This document shows positions 19,052-29,228 of a stretch of DNA of 64,000 bases, one piece after another. The notes beneath the pieces are model-generated. The model had not been told where the DNA came from and searched no databases. It saw nothing but the letters and a program-made list of their open reading frames with translations. The position numbers and the translations under genes are program-made. Position 1 is the stretch's first letter. Each line of letters begins with the position of its first letter. The DNA is from Allolobophora icterica. Its lineage: Eukaryota; Annelida; Clitellata; Crassiclitellata; Lumbricidae. Location of the stretch: contig CAUVYU010000001.1 in assembly GCA_963556255.1 (NCBI GenBank), positions 124,001 to 188,000 of the forward strand, read 5' to 3'.

Positions 19052-22000
19052 ATGGAAGCGTTGACAACAGAGATGCAAGCGAATATTCGCAAAATGTCGT
19101 CTGAGCGCCTTAGGGTGTATCTTATGAAGGCAGGAAGGGACGAAGATGATGTTATGTCATGGGATCGAAATCAATTAATGGAAGAATGGGCCATGGAGAT
19201 TGGAAAAGAGGAAGAGGAATTTAAGGGTAGTCCAATATCTCCAACAGGAGTGGATTACGAGCTGCAGAAGCGCCGTCTGGAGTTCGAAATCCGTAAATAT
19301 GAAGAACAAAGGGAGGAACGGAAGGAGAAGGAAGAAAGAGAAAGGGAGGAACGGAAGGAGAAGGAAGAGAGGGAGGAAAAGAGGAGAGAGGAAGAAAAGA
19401 AAGAACAAAGGGAGAAGGAAGAAAGGGAGGAAAAGAGGAGAGAGGAAGAAAAGAAAGAACAAAGGGAGAAGGAAGAAAGAGAAAGGGAGGAACGGAAGGA
19501 GAAGGAAGAAAGGGAGGAAAAGAGGAGAGAGGAAGAAAAGAAGGAACGGAAAGAGAAAGAAGAAAGAGAAAAGAAGGAACGGAAAGAGAAAGAAGAAAGG
19601 GAGAGGAAGGAAAAGCAGGAAGAACGAAATGTTAGAGATTCTTTAGCAAGTCGTACTAAGCGTTATAGTGATGCCCTTAAGAATATTCTTTGGAAATTTC
19701 CTTCCGACCCTATAGAAATTCCAGGTTTCTTTGATCACTTGGATGGTTTGTTTAATGTGTATGAGGTGGATGAAGATGTTAGAGCAAAATTATTGCTAGC
19801 CATTTTAAGTGAAAGAGCTAAGGCATTAACCATGCGCCTTACTGAGGCACAGCTCCATGACTACAAATTCCTGAAGGAGTTTTTGCTAAGGGAGTTTAAG
19901 ATAAGCCCTTCAAATCTTAGAGCCCGATTTTGGTCGTTGCACAAAGCATCGGACGAATCATTTACGATCTATTCATCCAAATTGCGTGTGGCTCTTATGT
20001 ATTATTTGAAAAGTAGAAAGATAACTGATGAGTTTGATAAACTTGTAAGTTTATTGGTTGCGGATCGGATTAAGGAGTCCTTGTCGAAGGCTTGTTTAGA
20101 TTATATCTTGGCCCAAGAAAAAGAGGAGTGGTTGAGCTGTGAAGACATAGCTAATGCGGCTGACATTTATGTAGCGTCGCATGATGGTGGGAATGACTTA
20201 GTATGCCGTAGTCATCCGACACCGAAGTATAACAATTGGACGAGAGGTCAACCACATGTTCAAGTCAATAACCAGACAGCTCAACCCAAGTCTCCCAAAC
20301 CGGAAATAAGGGGTGAAGCCAAGATAGGTGCGAGGGTGTCTCAGGAGGAGGCCAAGGTAAAGGGTCTCTGTTTCCTATGTCATCAGAAGGGTCATATGGC
20401 AAGGGAGTGCCAGACCAAACCAAGTTCTAAAAAGGTGAGTACTTGTATATTTGGGAACCCAACTGAAGAAGTGATCGACTTATTTGTTGAGAAGGTCAAC
20501 GTGTTGCATGAGATACCTGAACAGGTAAAGCAAGGGAATTTATTGGATAATTCTAAACCAATAGGGTTGGAAACTGCTGTAAGGGTATACGAGAATAGTA
20601 TTGCTGGATTACACGAGAGGTCGTATATCAATGTACAGATTGAAGATCTCCCTTCTCAGCCAGCATTATCTGATTCAGGAGCAGAAATTTCTTGTATTGA
20701 TAAGAAATTAATTGAGTCACTAAACTTACCCGTGATTAAACGGATTAATATAATTGGTTTTCAGGGAGAAGGATGTAAGGCAGATGTAGTATACCTACAA
20801 ATGAAATTAGCTAATTCAATGGAAGGAACGACGAACATTGCGCCATCTTTGTGCGTCATGTTCGCTGCAGTCCCTGAACTAAATGAACGGGTTATTCTGA
20901 CACCCCATGTTGTGGACCTATTAAGGGATAGTTCACAATATGTAGTGATGGTAGCTGGCGTAGATCGATGTGTACAAATAAATAAAGGGGCAGAAGAAGA
21001 TAACTTAGAAGTTAACAGCAACGAATCCTTGCCGTCAGAAGTGAATGAATATTCTCAGGAGCAACTAGTTGATGATTCAGATAATTTTCTTGATGTTGAG
21101 TCAACAGAGTTCAAGTCTGATGAGGGAGTAGCGAATAATGATACTTTATTGCGTGAGCAACAGAATTGTCACAATCTTATATCTTGCTGGCAACAAGCGA
21201 GACAGAATAAAAATAATTTCTTTATAGATAATAACCTCCTGTACCACAAAGGGGAAATTATGGGACATAAGGTTAATCAATTATGTTTACCGGAAGATAG
21301 AATCGAGGTTGTCTTGCGAGTAGCACACGATGCCCCATGTGCTGGGCACATGGCTTTTAAGGCAACGAGAGCCAGGATCAAATTAAACTTTTGGTTTCCA
21401 AGAATGGATGAGAGGATTCGCGAATATTGTGCGTCTTGTCAAATTTGTCAACTAAGAACTCCAGTTAAAGTGGCAGATCGAGTCCCGATCACTCCTATTC
21501 CGAGGGCGGATGAACTCTGTTTTAACCATCTAAATATGGATTGTATTGGCCCTATGGTAATGACTGGAGAATCCAACAAATCGAAACCCCAGTACAATTA
21601 TGCTCTGGTTCTGGTGGACAAATTTTCTCGTTGGCCGATGGCGTATCCTCTTAGATCGCTGAATGCAAAGGGAGTTTGTGAAGCTCTGTTGCAAGTTTTT
21701 ACAACTTTTTCTATTCCAAGGATCATCAGTTCTGATTGTGGTACCAACTTTACCAGTCGTTTGACGAAAGAATTCTTGCGGCGAATGGGTTGTAGTCCCA
21801 GATTTAATACCCCTGGACATCCTGAGGCAGCTGGATTGGTTGAAAGATGCAACCAAAGCTTGAAAACCATGATCTTTAAGCTTGCTCAATCTGATCCTCG
21901 TGGATGGCACCAATTGTTACCGTTTGTTCTGTGGAGCCTTAGAGAAAAACCTTCAGGCACGACTCATATTTCGCCATTCACTATGGTTTATGGAACTCTT

Positions 22001-23908
22001 CCTCGGGGTCCACTTAGTGTGTTGAAGGAATCGTGGGCTGGCGAACGAAAAGTACCTCTTAACTTAGGTAAATCACCCGAAGAGTATCTCCAATCACTGA
22101 AGGAAAACCTCGAATTCGCGAAAGTTTATGCAGATTACTATAGTGATATAGAAACAAAGCGGTATGCAGATTATTATAACTTGCGTAGTACTGACAGAAA
22201 ATACGAAGTTGGAGATAAAGTAGCAGTATTAGCACCAGATTTTGGTAGTTCTAAATTTTATAGTCGATGGCAAGGACCTGCTACCGTAGTCAAGGTTAAA
22301 TCCCCATATTCTTATATAGTAGAAATAGAGGGAAAACAAAGACATTTACACGCAAATAAGATCAAGCGATACAATGAACGACTCGAACAAGCGATGATCA
22401 ATAGCTGTTCAGTAATTGTTGATCAAGATGAAGAATTTGGTATAGTAGAGGTTGTAGATCAGGAAGAACGTGAACAAATAAGCCCGAGTAAGCGAATTGA
22501 TCCTCTGATTATAGCGCATCTTTCGCAAGAGGAACAGAAGCAACTTTTTGAAGTTTTGGATCGGCACACGGCAGTATTTGTGGATAAACCTGGGTATTGT
22601 CCAGTATTAGAACATGAAATTAAGATAACTCATGATTTCACTCCTAAGCGTTTAAGGGCATATAAAGTACCTGAGCTACTTAAACCTGAAGTACAACGCC
22701 AGATAGAAGAAATGTTGGCATTAGACATCATTCGACCATCGAAAAGTGAAATGGCCAGTCCGGTAGTTTGCGTTTTAAAAGGACCCAAAGGTCAAAATGG
22801 CGTTCGATTGGCAATTGATTATCGCCATGTTAACAAATATTCTCTAGGTGATTGTTACCCGACCCCAGACCTTGCTGACATCTTACAAAAGGTGGGACGG
22901 GCAAAGTTTATTAGTGTTTTCGACGCGAAATCGGGGTATTGGCAAATTCCAGTTCGGAAAGAACATCGATGGCTTACGGCATTCGTATGTGATGCAGGAC
23001 TTTTTGAGTTCACAAGGATGCCGTTTGGACTCAAGTCCGCTAGCAATACCTTTATTCGTGCTATGACCCAAGTTTTACATCCAGTGCGAAGTTTTACCGA
23101 ACCATTCGTCGATGATATGGCAGTGGTTTCAATGAATTGGAATGACCATTTAGAACATCTAGAGAAATTCATGCAAACTATTGAGGAAGCAGGACTCACT
23201 TTGAATTTAAGAAAATGTAATTTTGCACAAAACAAAATAAAGTTTGTTGGCCATATAGTAGGGTCAGGTTGTATTGAACCTGATCCAGGTAAGATCGCTA
23301 CGATCAATGATATCCATCCTCCAACAACAAAGAAAGAAGTTAGAAAGGTTATGGGTTTTTTCAGTTACTTTCGAAATTTTATACCTGCTTTAGCTGAAAA
23401 AGCACGGGTAATAACTGATTTGACACGAGATAACATACCTACGAAGGTGCCTTGGGAGCAAAAGCATCAAGAAGCACTAGATAAGTTAAAGGATGATCTC
23501 AGTAAAGCTACACAGTTGCATACCATTGATTTCACTAAGGAATTTGGTTTAAGTGTTGACGCAAGTGCCACCGCGGTCGGGTGTTGCTTGTTTCAGTGGA
23601 CCGAAGAAGGTCAAGAAAAACCAATTGCTTTTGCTAGCCTTAAACTTACAGATACACAGATGCATTGGTCTACAATTGAGAGAGAGGCTTTCGCAGTAAT
23701 TTGGGCACTTAAACGATTCAAGTCATGGATATTCTTATCAAAGATAATCATTTATTCAGATCATAATCCTTTGTCTTATCTCACAGATGCAAGCCCTAAG
23801 AGTGCGAAACTGACTCGTTGGGCGTTAGCATTGCAAGAGTTTAACGTGGACTTTCGATATCGTCCTGGACGTCAGAACACGGTGGCTGATTTCCTCTCTC
23901 GGTTGTGA
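19052..23908 (+). CDS. Gmr1-like Gag-PR-INT-RT-RH polyprotein, copy 2
   Basis: Intact 1618-codon frame whose protein is identical to copy 1, including the zinc knuckle (Cys440), protease Asp541, integrase Asp830-Asp895-Glu931, RT FVDD at 1354-1355 and RNase H Asp1503. Both copies could thus be functional. The complete lack of amino-acid change suggests a duplication with no time to decay, or an assembly artefact. Confidence 0.95.
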   Translation: MEALTTEMQANIRKMSSERLRVYLMKAGRDEDDVMSWDRNQLMEEWAMEIGKEEEEFKGSPISPTGVDYELQKRRLEFEIRKYEEQREERKEKEEREREERKEKEEREEKRREEEKKEQREKEEREEKRREEEKKEQREKEEREREERKEKEEREEKRREEEKKERKEKEEREKKERKEKEERERKEKQEERNVRDSLASRTKRYSDALKNILWKFPSDPIEIPGFFDHLDGLFNVYEVDEDVRAKLLLAILSERAKALTMRLTEAQLHDYKFLKEFLLREFKISPSNLRARFWSLHKASDESFTIYSSKLRVALMYYLKSRKITDEFDKLVSLLVADRIKESLSKACLDYILAQEKEEWLSCEDIANAADIYVASHDGGNDLVCRSHPTPKYNNWTRGQPHVQVNNQTAQPKSPKPEIRGEAKIGARVSQEEAKVKGLCFLCHQKGHMARECQTKPSSKKVSTCIFGNPTEEVIDLFVEKVNVLHEIPEQVKQGNLLDNSKPIGLETAVRVYENSIAGLHERSYINVQIEDLPSQPALSDSGAEISCIDKKLIESLNLPVIKRINIIGFQGEGCKADVVYLQMKLANSMEGTTNIAPSLCVMFAAVPELNERVILTPHVVDLLRDSSQYVVMVAGVDRCVQINKGAEEDNLEVNSNESLPSEVNEYSQEQLVDDSDNFLDVESTEFKSDEGVANNDTLLREQQNCHNLISCWQQARQNKNNFFIDNNLLYHKGEIMGHKVNQLCLPEDRIEVVLRVAHDAPCAGHMAFKATRARIKLNFWFPRMDERIREYCASCQICQLRTPVKVADRVPITPIPRADELCFNHLNMDCIGPMVMTGESNKSKPQYNYALVLVDKFSRWPMAYPLRSLNAKGVCEALLQVFTTFSIPRIISSDCGTNFTSRLTKEFLRRMGCSPRFNTPGHPEAAGLVERCNQSLKTMIFKLAQSDPRGWHQLLPFVLWSLREKPSGTTHISPFTMVYGTLPRGPLSVLKESWAGERKVPLNLGKSPEEYLQSLKENLEFAKVYADYYSDIETKRYADYYNLRSTDRKYEVGDKVAVLAPDFGSSKFYSRWQGPATVVKVKSPYSYIVEIEGKQRHLHANKIKRYNERLEQAMINSCSVIVDQDEEFGIVEVVDQEEREQISPSKRIDPLIIAHLSQEEQKQLFEVLDRHTAVFVDKPGYCPVLEHEIKITHDFTPKRLRAYKVPELLKPEVQRQIEEMLALDIIRPSKSEMASPVVCVLKGPKGQNGVRLAIDYRHVNKYSLGDCYPTPDLADILQKVGRAKFISVFDAKSGYWQIPVRKEHRWLTAFVCDAGLFEFTRMPFGLKSASNTFIRAMTQVLHPVRSFTEPFVDDMAVVSMNWNDHLEHLEKFMQTIEEAGLTLNLRKCNFAQNKIKFVGHIVGSGCIEPDPGKIATINDIHPPTTKKEVRKVMGFFSYFRNFIPALAEKARVITDLTRDNIPTKVPWEQKHQEALDKLKDDLSKATQLHTIDFTKEFGLSVDASATAVGCCLFQWTEEGQEKPIAFASLKLTDTQMHWSTIEREAFAVIWALKRFKSWIFLSKIIIYSDHNPLSYLTDASPKSAKLTRWALALQEFNVDFRYRPGRQNTVADFLSRL

Positions 23909-24102
23909 CTCGGATGGTGAAGGGGGGAATGGCCCGACACACAAGGATCAAGCCCGCAAATTGTGTGGATAAATTGACTAACTGATGTGTTTTGTTTTGT
24001 TTGTATATGCTGTGTCGAGATGGAGTCTGGAGGCCCGGCTTGATTGTGATGACCCGTTCGGGATGGTGCTGAAGACGTGTCATCATCTGAGGGCGGAGGG
24101 AA
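23909..24102 (+). other. 3' untranslated region and polypurine tract, copy 2
   Basis: As in copy 1 but one base longer (an extra G near 23927) and with GCTGAAGACG for GCTAGAGACG near 24068. The purine tract is at 24089-24102. Confidence 0.8.
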
Positions 24103-24534
24103 TGTCGTGGTCTACGCGGGTGCATGCATCAAGGGAAGAAAACCGACGCGTCAACAAGCTTGTTTACAACGCACGGAAAATTCTGCAGCAAGCTGTCAAC
24201 ATTAATTCGTTGCATGCAACAAGGATATACGTGTTCAGTAGGACTTTCCAGGGAAAAGTACAGTGACGTCACAGAACGTTCTGGAATCCGGGAGAACTCT
24301 ATATAAGATAGACCTGATGTACATTAAGGGCCTTTTGACGAAGATTTGTAAACGTTGAAACATTGATCGTATAACGTTCAATCGAGACCAGCCAACCTGT
24401 GTGCTGTCTACGATTGTGATATTTGATAGACGAGTTGACTTACTCTGCACTTAATCGACTTTAATTTTAAATAAAGATCTTTTAATAGTTCCTTCGTTGG
24501 TTCGTCGTTGCGATCGAAGGAGTCGACCGCGACA
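24103..24534 (+). repeat. LTR 3 of the Gmr1-like pair
   Basis: 432 bp; differs from LTRs 1 and 2 at two noticed bases (near 24447 and 24489). It is followed by the TTATT flank and the rest of the ATT microsatellite. Confidence 0.95.
24264..24307 (+). promoter_or_regulatory. CRE, heat-shock element and TATA box in LTR 3
   Basis: Same three sites, unchanged. As the outermost 3' LTR it could drive transcription into the downstream flank. Confidence 0.65.
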
Positions 24535-24545
24535 TTATTATTATT

Positions 24546-24892
24546 ATTTATAGTAGTTTCCAGAGTCTTATAGCTGTTGATAGTGTCAATTTTGTCATCC
24601 TTCAACGACGTGTAAAAAGCGCGTCGTCCTCTTTTACTCATAGGCCAATAGTAACACTTAAAAGAGGTGTTTAAGGAACTCGTATTAGTTTCCAGTGTTT
24701 AATGATATCTTGTGGCTTTTGCTAATCATCTTTGTTATGACACAGTGTCGTTAAACAGCAACTAGGCCTATAACCATCAATCGCTTACTTAATTGATGCT
24801 ATGGCGAAAACAGCATCAAAATGATATATCGACGTCAACGGACTTTGATGCCATTAGGTATCGTAATAATACAGATGACACAAATAGGTCTA
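24546..24892 (+). repeat. Dispersed repeat with GTCGTTAAAC core
   Basis: Collinear with 26390-26740: ATAGTAGTTTCCAGAGTCTT, AAGAGGTGTTTAAGGAAC, ATATCTTGTGGCTT, ATCATCTTTGTTATGACACA, GTGTCGTTAAAC, AACAGCATCAAAATG, GGACTTTGATGCCATTA. About 350 bp, no ORF. Confidence 0.75.
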
Positions 24893-25236
24893 CTATAATA
24901 ATTATTATTAATAATAATTGTGTTCTTTACTTAAGCGCCTGTAAACGCACTGCGCTGTACAGTGAACATACATATAGTAGAAACGGCAGCCACGCAGGGC
25001 GCCTTACATACATGTACACAGTAGAAGCACATGATAACAGTTTTACAGTAGTCGAATAAAACTGTTTAAGCGGCAGCCACGCAGGGCGCCAATCACGGCC
25101 TACTATTCATTTAACCACCGCCGCCACCTAGCGAGTGGAAGGCTGAATAAACCTTACGGGGTCTACTGGGTTCGATCTTGGTACCTTCAGCTCTTCAAGC
25201 CAGTGTGTTATCCACTAGGCTACTCTACTGGCCCCC
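24893..25236 (-). mobile_element. tRNA-headed SINE, minus strand, with internal duplication
   Basis: Read on the minus strand: tRNA-like head with box A TAGCCTAGTGGATAACAC and box B AGATCGAACCC (25236 to about 25150), a body with GGCGCCCTGCGTGGCTGCCG present twice (near 25075 and 24990), and an (ATT)n tail at about 24893-24918. It belongs to the same superfamily as the copies at 11822 and 27128, which share GGCGCC...GGCTGCC. Confidence 0.7.
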
Positions 25237-25249
25237 TAATCGTTTGTTA

Positions 25250-25430
25250 AATTGAACATCCTACATAAGATGGAAGTGATGACGTCATCGGCTGTGCGGC
25301 CAAATGATGTGAATTTTCAAATACCTCTTCTCCTGTGAGTATTTCATCTGCCTTCATCGTTTGTTATAATATAACAAACGATGAAGGCAGATGAAATACT
25401 CACAGGAGAAGAGGTATTTTGTGAGGTACC
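25250..25430. repeat. Perfect 101-bp palindrome within a dispersed repeat
   Basis: Arms of 50 bases (25319-25368 and 25370-25419) are exact reverse complements around one central base at 25369. The left arm matches a repeat that occurs without the inversion near 26825-26870. Such a structure would form a long hairpin. Confidence 0.9.
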
Positions 25431-25835
25431 TAACTACCTATAAATGCGCTACATGAAGTATCCTGATACAAATATACCGATGTATAACCTCGTTGAAATT
25501 TCGAACTTAGCGATTGACTAGTAGCCTATAGCCCCGTGACACTTAATGTCTCAACGAAAATGAGAAATATATAGATTTCAGAAACTCTGATTTAGAGGTG
25601 TCGAAACTGAGCATAATACGATTCGTGGCAGTCAATTGTTTAACGACCTCAAACATTAGGAAAATATAATTCACTTCTAGTAAACCGATCAGATGTCCTA
25701 TCATGCAATTGCCATTATTATTTTCAATGTCTAACGACATCCTATAGCAACAATGGCCGTTGACTTCTTTAGAGGTTAACATAGTATTTCAGCTCATTAA
25801 TTTTTACAAAACGCCTCCCCATCCAATTTTGGCTG
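25431..25835. repeat. Repeat mosaic without genes
   Basis: 25545-25680 shares ATACGATTCGTGGCAGT and GACCTCAAAC phrases with 39985-40030 and 63520-63555. No coding potential. Confidence 0.45.
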
Positions 25836-25837
25836 CG

Positions 25838-25998
25838 GATCCTCTGCCTCCTCCTTCTGGTCTCTGTCGCAATCGGACACGTGAATTCACTTGGCATCTC
25901 TGGACAACCCTCTGGATAACCTGGTGCCCTGCGCTTAGCTTTAGAGAAGCGCTTTAGGAATTTGGAATTTACAATTACGACTACAATTACGACTGTTT
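25838..25998 (+). mobile_element. LINE 3' end with TTACGA-type tail
   Basis: Contains CTCTGTCGCAATCGGACACG, TTCACTTGGCATCTCTGGAC, CCTGCGCTTAGCTTTAGAGA and a tail ATTACGACTACAATTACGAC. It is the clearest copy of this 3' end in the window. Confidence 0.75.
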
Positions 25999-25999
25999 T

Positions 26000-26384
26000 A
26001 AACACCTTTATTTTGCTTACTCTTTACGTAATATAGTTCTCATTTTCGTAACGTAGGCATTGAGCTCGGATAAAAACAAGTTGCAGCCAAGAATCAAATT
26101 TTATTCTACAACTCCGAAGCCATTCACGGATCTCCGCCACCACCCGTACTCCAGTAGTGCTAGTCCCAAGCCAGGAAAACGAATGCAGGCGACATCGAAG
26201 GCCCTGGAAGCCATAAGTTGTTAAACAGTGCAAACTACTACGGCAGCCACGGGTATTAATTAACCCTAGCTAGTGCGTTGATGGAGTTTGAGAGCGGGGT
26301 GACCAGAGTGGCGGTTAAATTGCGTGTGCAGACCAGAAATTTACCAAAGGGTGAAGGGGCAAGAGCGGAAACGTTTCTACTCCG
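26000..26384. repeat. Repeat mosaic without genes
   Basis: 26110-26230 carries the reverse complement of a family core: ATCTCCGCCACCACCCGTAC, then GCTAGTCCCAAGCCAG. Nothing else was recognised. Confidence 0.4.
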
Positions 26385-26745
26385 ATATGAATACTTAATA
26401 ATAGTAACTTCCAGAGTCTTATGGCTGTTGATATTTTCATAGTTGAACATGGACTAAAGGACGCGTCTGCCTCTTTTACTTATAGGCCGATAGCAAAACG
26501 TAAAAGAGGTGTTTAAGGAACGCTTATTAGTTTCCAGTGTTTAACGATATCTTGTGGCTTCTGCTATTCATCTTTGTTACGACACGTTGTCGTTAAGCAG
26601 CAATTAACCATCAGTTGTTTACTTAACTGGTGTTATGGCAAAACCAGCATCAAAATGGTATATCGACTTCAAAGGACTTTGACGCCATTATATATCGTAA
26701 TAATACAAATGAAACAAATCTGACTGCTTATCGTTGCTTATCGTT
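26385..26745 (+). repeat. Second long copy of the GTCGTTAA repeat
   Basis: Direct, collinear copy of 24546-24892, including GTTACGACACGTTGTCGTTA and AAACCAGCATCAAAATGGTA. Diverged by roughly one base in ten. Confidence 0.75.
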
Positions 26746-27127
26746 AGTTAAATTGAACGTCCTGCATAATTTGGAAGTGATGACGTCAACGGCTCTGCTG
26801 CCAAAAGATTTAAACTTTCAAATAATTATATTCTTCTTCTGCTGTGAATATTTAATCTGCCTTCATTCATATGTTACACATCGGAATATTTGTATAAGGA
26901 TACTTCATATAACGGCTTTAAAGTACCTCACAAAAGTGCAATACACTTTACGATGAGAACTGTTCAACGGGTATTTTCATATCGGCCTCATCGGCTTTCG
27001 ATGCCACAAGATGTCGTAAGGCTGTAAGAACATATTCAAATCTTCTGAATGTTCGTTTTACTGTATAACTCTTATTGATGCTACCAACAATTTTCCAATT
27101 GACTTCAACGGCCTTTGATGTCGTGGG
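26746..27127. repeat. Repeat mosaic without genes
   Basis: Contains GATGACGTCAACGGCTCTGC, also seen near 25278 and 62540, and the uninverted relative of the 25319 palindrome arm. No coding sequence. Confidence 0.45.
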
Positions 27128-27338
27128 AGGGGGGATAGAGTAGTGGTAACACTCATGGCCAAGAGAGCATAAGATACCCGATCGACTCCCGTAACCCCTC
27201 TCTATGGCGGCGCCTTGAATGGCTGCCAAACCGTGTGTTTACTTAAGATATTGATTGTACTTTCATGTTTCAATGTAATCTTACTGCGTTTGTCGGTTTG
27301 AAATAATAAAGAATACAATTATTATTATTATTATATCT
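27128..27338 (+). mobile_element. tRNA-headed SINE with (ATT)n tail
   Basis: Head GATAGAGTAGTGGTAACACT and CCCGATCGACTCCCG, body GGCGGCGCCTTGAATGGCTG, 3' end CTTACTGCGTTTGTCGGTTT and tail (ATT)n. Same family as 11822-12087. Confidence 0.75.
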
Positions 27339-27344
27339 AATAAT

Positions 27345-27510
27345 TACGTGAACTATAAATTGCTTTTATTCTTATCGACGCCAACATCGTTTGGTGCCGA
27401 AAGATGCCGCCAAACTCTGGAAAATGTGAAGAATATAATGTTGCTCATAAACACCTTTACTATGATTACTAAAGGCTTTATATATATTTGATTTTCGTTT
27501 AGTTTTGGTC
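27345..27510 (+). repeat. Dispersed repeat, relative of 10204
   Basis: CCAACATCGTTTGGTGCCGA, CAAACTCTGGAAAATG, AAACACCTTTACTATGATTA and TATATATTTGATTTTCGTTT follow in the same order as at 10260-10370. Confidence 0.55.
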
Positions 27511-27689
27511 ACTTTGCCATTGTTTCTGTTTGTCATTAAAAGTTCTGGAAAATAAGAACCTTCATAAATTCAACATACGAAAAACGGGCATGATTTGGAG
27601 TTACCGTACTTTCAGACACTGCTTCATAAGAAATCCTTCATCATTCGCTCACTGTACAACTATAAAAATTTGAGCTAGGTCTAACGCTA

Positions 27690-27927
27690 GTCTTAATGCT
27701 TGTTCCAAGACCTAACCTGTTTTTATTTGTAGAGCTGAGTAAAGTTTATGTTCGTCAGATCATAGTTATGGACGTAGCTGTATATGAATAAGACATTATG
27801 AAACTGTTTATAATATTGCATCTGTTTTGTGCTACTTTTCGCCACTGTATGCGTTGTTGTTGTTGTAAAGTATGTGTGTTTGTCTCGTGCTAATAAAAGA
27901 TTACTTACTTACTTACTTACTTACTCA
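27690..27927 (+). mobile_element. Probable non-LTR element 3' end with (ACTT)n tail
   Basis: An AT-rich 3'-UTR-like stretch ends with AATAAAAGATTACTTACTTAC; the tail is a short tetranucleotide repeat. A polyadenylation-like signal directly before a simple tail is typical of LINEs. No RT remnant is visible, so the family is unknown. Confidence 0.45.
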
Positions 27928-27989
27928 ATTAATATGATTTGTTTGGCTGCTATGAGTATCCTAAGAATGTGTTGTCAAGACCTTAAACC

Positions 27990-28172
27990 TTAAGATCAAG
28001 ACCAAGACTTTGAACCTCGAGATCAAGACCAAGACCAAGACTTTGAACCTCAAGACCAAGACCAAGACTTTTAACCTCAAAACCAAGACCAAGACCAAGA
28101 CTTTGAACCTCAAGACCAAGACTTTTGGTCTCAAGACCCAGACCAAGACTTTTAAAAACGAACTCGAGTGCA
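27990..28172 (+). repeat. Tandem array of AAGACCAAGACTTTGAACCTC-like units
   Basis: Short units built of (C)AAGAC and TTTGAACCTC repeat about seven times with small changes. Low complexity; no function seen. Confidence 0.8.
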
Positions 28173-28204
28173 CTCGAGACCAAGACCTTGGTGGACAACA
28201 AGAC

Positions 28205-28525
28205 TGATGCTTAAGAGCATTTTAATAATCTATACAAATAATATCCATATAGTGTCCGTCTGTCGGGGGACGCTACGTCACAAACGGGTTTTGTTCTATT
28301 GTGAAACATAAACCGTTTGTCTTGATATGACGACGGTGGTCTTGACGACGGCGATAACCAACGATACATATAGGCCGATAAATATGACGTCATAATATGA
28401 CGGGCAAATACACTAGTAGTTTAAGAATGTGGTAAGAATATTTCAGCTGCGTTTAATCAATTGTACTCTTTCACGCAATTCGTCTGCTGTGTAGTGACAG
28501 TTGTACACATTTTCCTCAATCGATG
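28205..28525. other. Non-coding, nothing recognised
   Basis: No ORF, repeat boundary or RNA feature could be supported. Confidence 0.4.
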
Positions 28526-28529
28526 TACA

Positions 28530-28745
28530 TAATCCAATCTTGCGGAAAATAATAAACGTTATATAAAATAACAGTGGCATCGTCTTTTTTACAGAGGCGT
28601 CGTTAACTTTTCCTATCGACGAAAACGGCCTTTGATGCCATTCGATGTCTACGTGTTTTTCGCAGGGTAGACGTCAAGAAGTCGTTAAATACCGCGCTGC
28701 AGAGGAAAATATAAATTTCTTCTAAAACACCTTTTATTCTTATTC
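28530..28745 (+). repeat. Dispersed repeat, sister of 9120-9425
   Basis: Follows 9120-9425 in order through GGCATCGTCTTTTTTACAGA, TTTCCTATCGACG, GATGCCATTCGATGTCT and GCAGAGGAAAATATAAATTT. The env-bearing LTR element is inserted just after it, in a short (TA)n. Confidence 0.65.
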
Positions 28746-28763
28746 TGTGGACTATATATATAT

Positions 28764-29104
28764 AGTGGTCATACATACAGTCATCCATTCATTCGGTCGT
28801 GCACATAATGTATCTGTTGCATGCGAGCTGTAGGTAGGAAGGCTCAGCTATCATCATCATCAGCACAAGTCACTTATGTATTAAGAGGCATGTTTTGGGA
28901 AACGAGAGGGAGAGAAGAAAAGAACGAGAAACAACGACGGTGGTAGGAACAACAACAGTGTGTATTGAGTGAATTGAGAGTGCGTGTAGGTGAATCGAAT
29001 ATTAACTATTGTAGTCAACGTAGTCAATTGCAAGTTAACAATAAAGTAAATATTATATCAATGAGTGTTATCTATCAACGAAGTAGCCAACAACGGCCGC
29101 TTCA
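28764..29104 (+). repeat. 5' LTR of the env-bearing element
   Basis: Likely termini are TG(GTCAT) at 28766 or AG at 28764, and CTTCA at 29104. An AATAAA signal lies at 29040-29045. The exact start is ambiguous because TATAG precedes both LTRs. Confidence 0.85.
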
Positions 29105-29228
29105 GGTGGTGGAGAACCGTTTCAGAACGATCCGACCTCTCGTCTACATCCGATCGAGCAGTTCCGTTTCAGCAGTTCTGTGACCGCTCAGCGCTGGTAT
29201 ATCGATGAGTGTACCCATCAATCTAACA
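29105..29228 (+). other. Short leader with possible primer-binding site
   Basis: TGGTGGAGAACCG starts at 29107, two bases after the LTR, where a primer-binding site is expected. The matching tRNA was not identified. The leader is only about 125 bp before the inverted env segment. Confidence 0.4.

Larger units (their letters stand above)
12088..24534 (+). mobile_element. Tandem pair of Gmr1-like LTR retrotransposons sharing the middle LTR
   Basis: Three 432-bp LTRs (12088-12519, 18095-18526, 24103-24534) alternate with two bodies (12520-18094 and 18527-24102). The outer ends are flanked by TTATT (12083-12087 and 24535-24539), which lies in an ATT microsatellite. The two 1618-residue proteins read identically, and only a handful of base differences were noticed, for example near 12598, 18062 and 23927. 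This is either a recent natural tandem (unequal LTR recombination or dimeric insertion) or an assembly duplication. Confidence 0.93.

Noticed and set aside
24535..24545. TTATT as proof of a 5-bp target duplication for the Gmr1-like pair
   Set aside because: It matches, but lies within an ATT microsatellite, so the match is expected by chance; reported only as consistent.
25150..25236. tRNA gene on the minus strand
   Set aside because: Box A and box B are present but no cloverleaf could be drawn, and the sequence continues into a SINE body with an (ATT)n tail. The same applies to 38724-38800 and 56650-56760.
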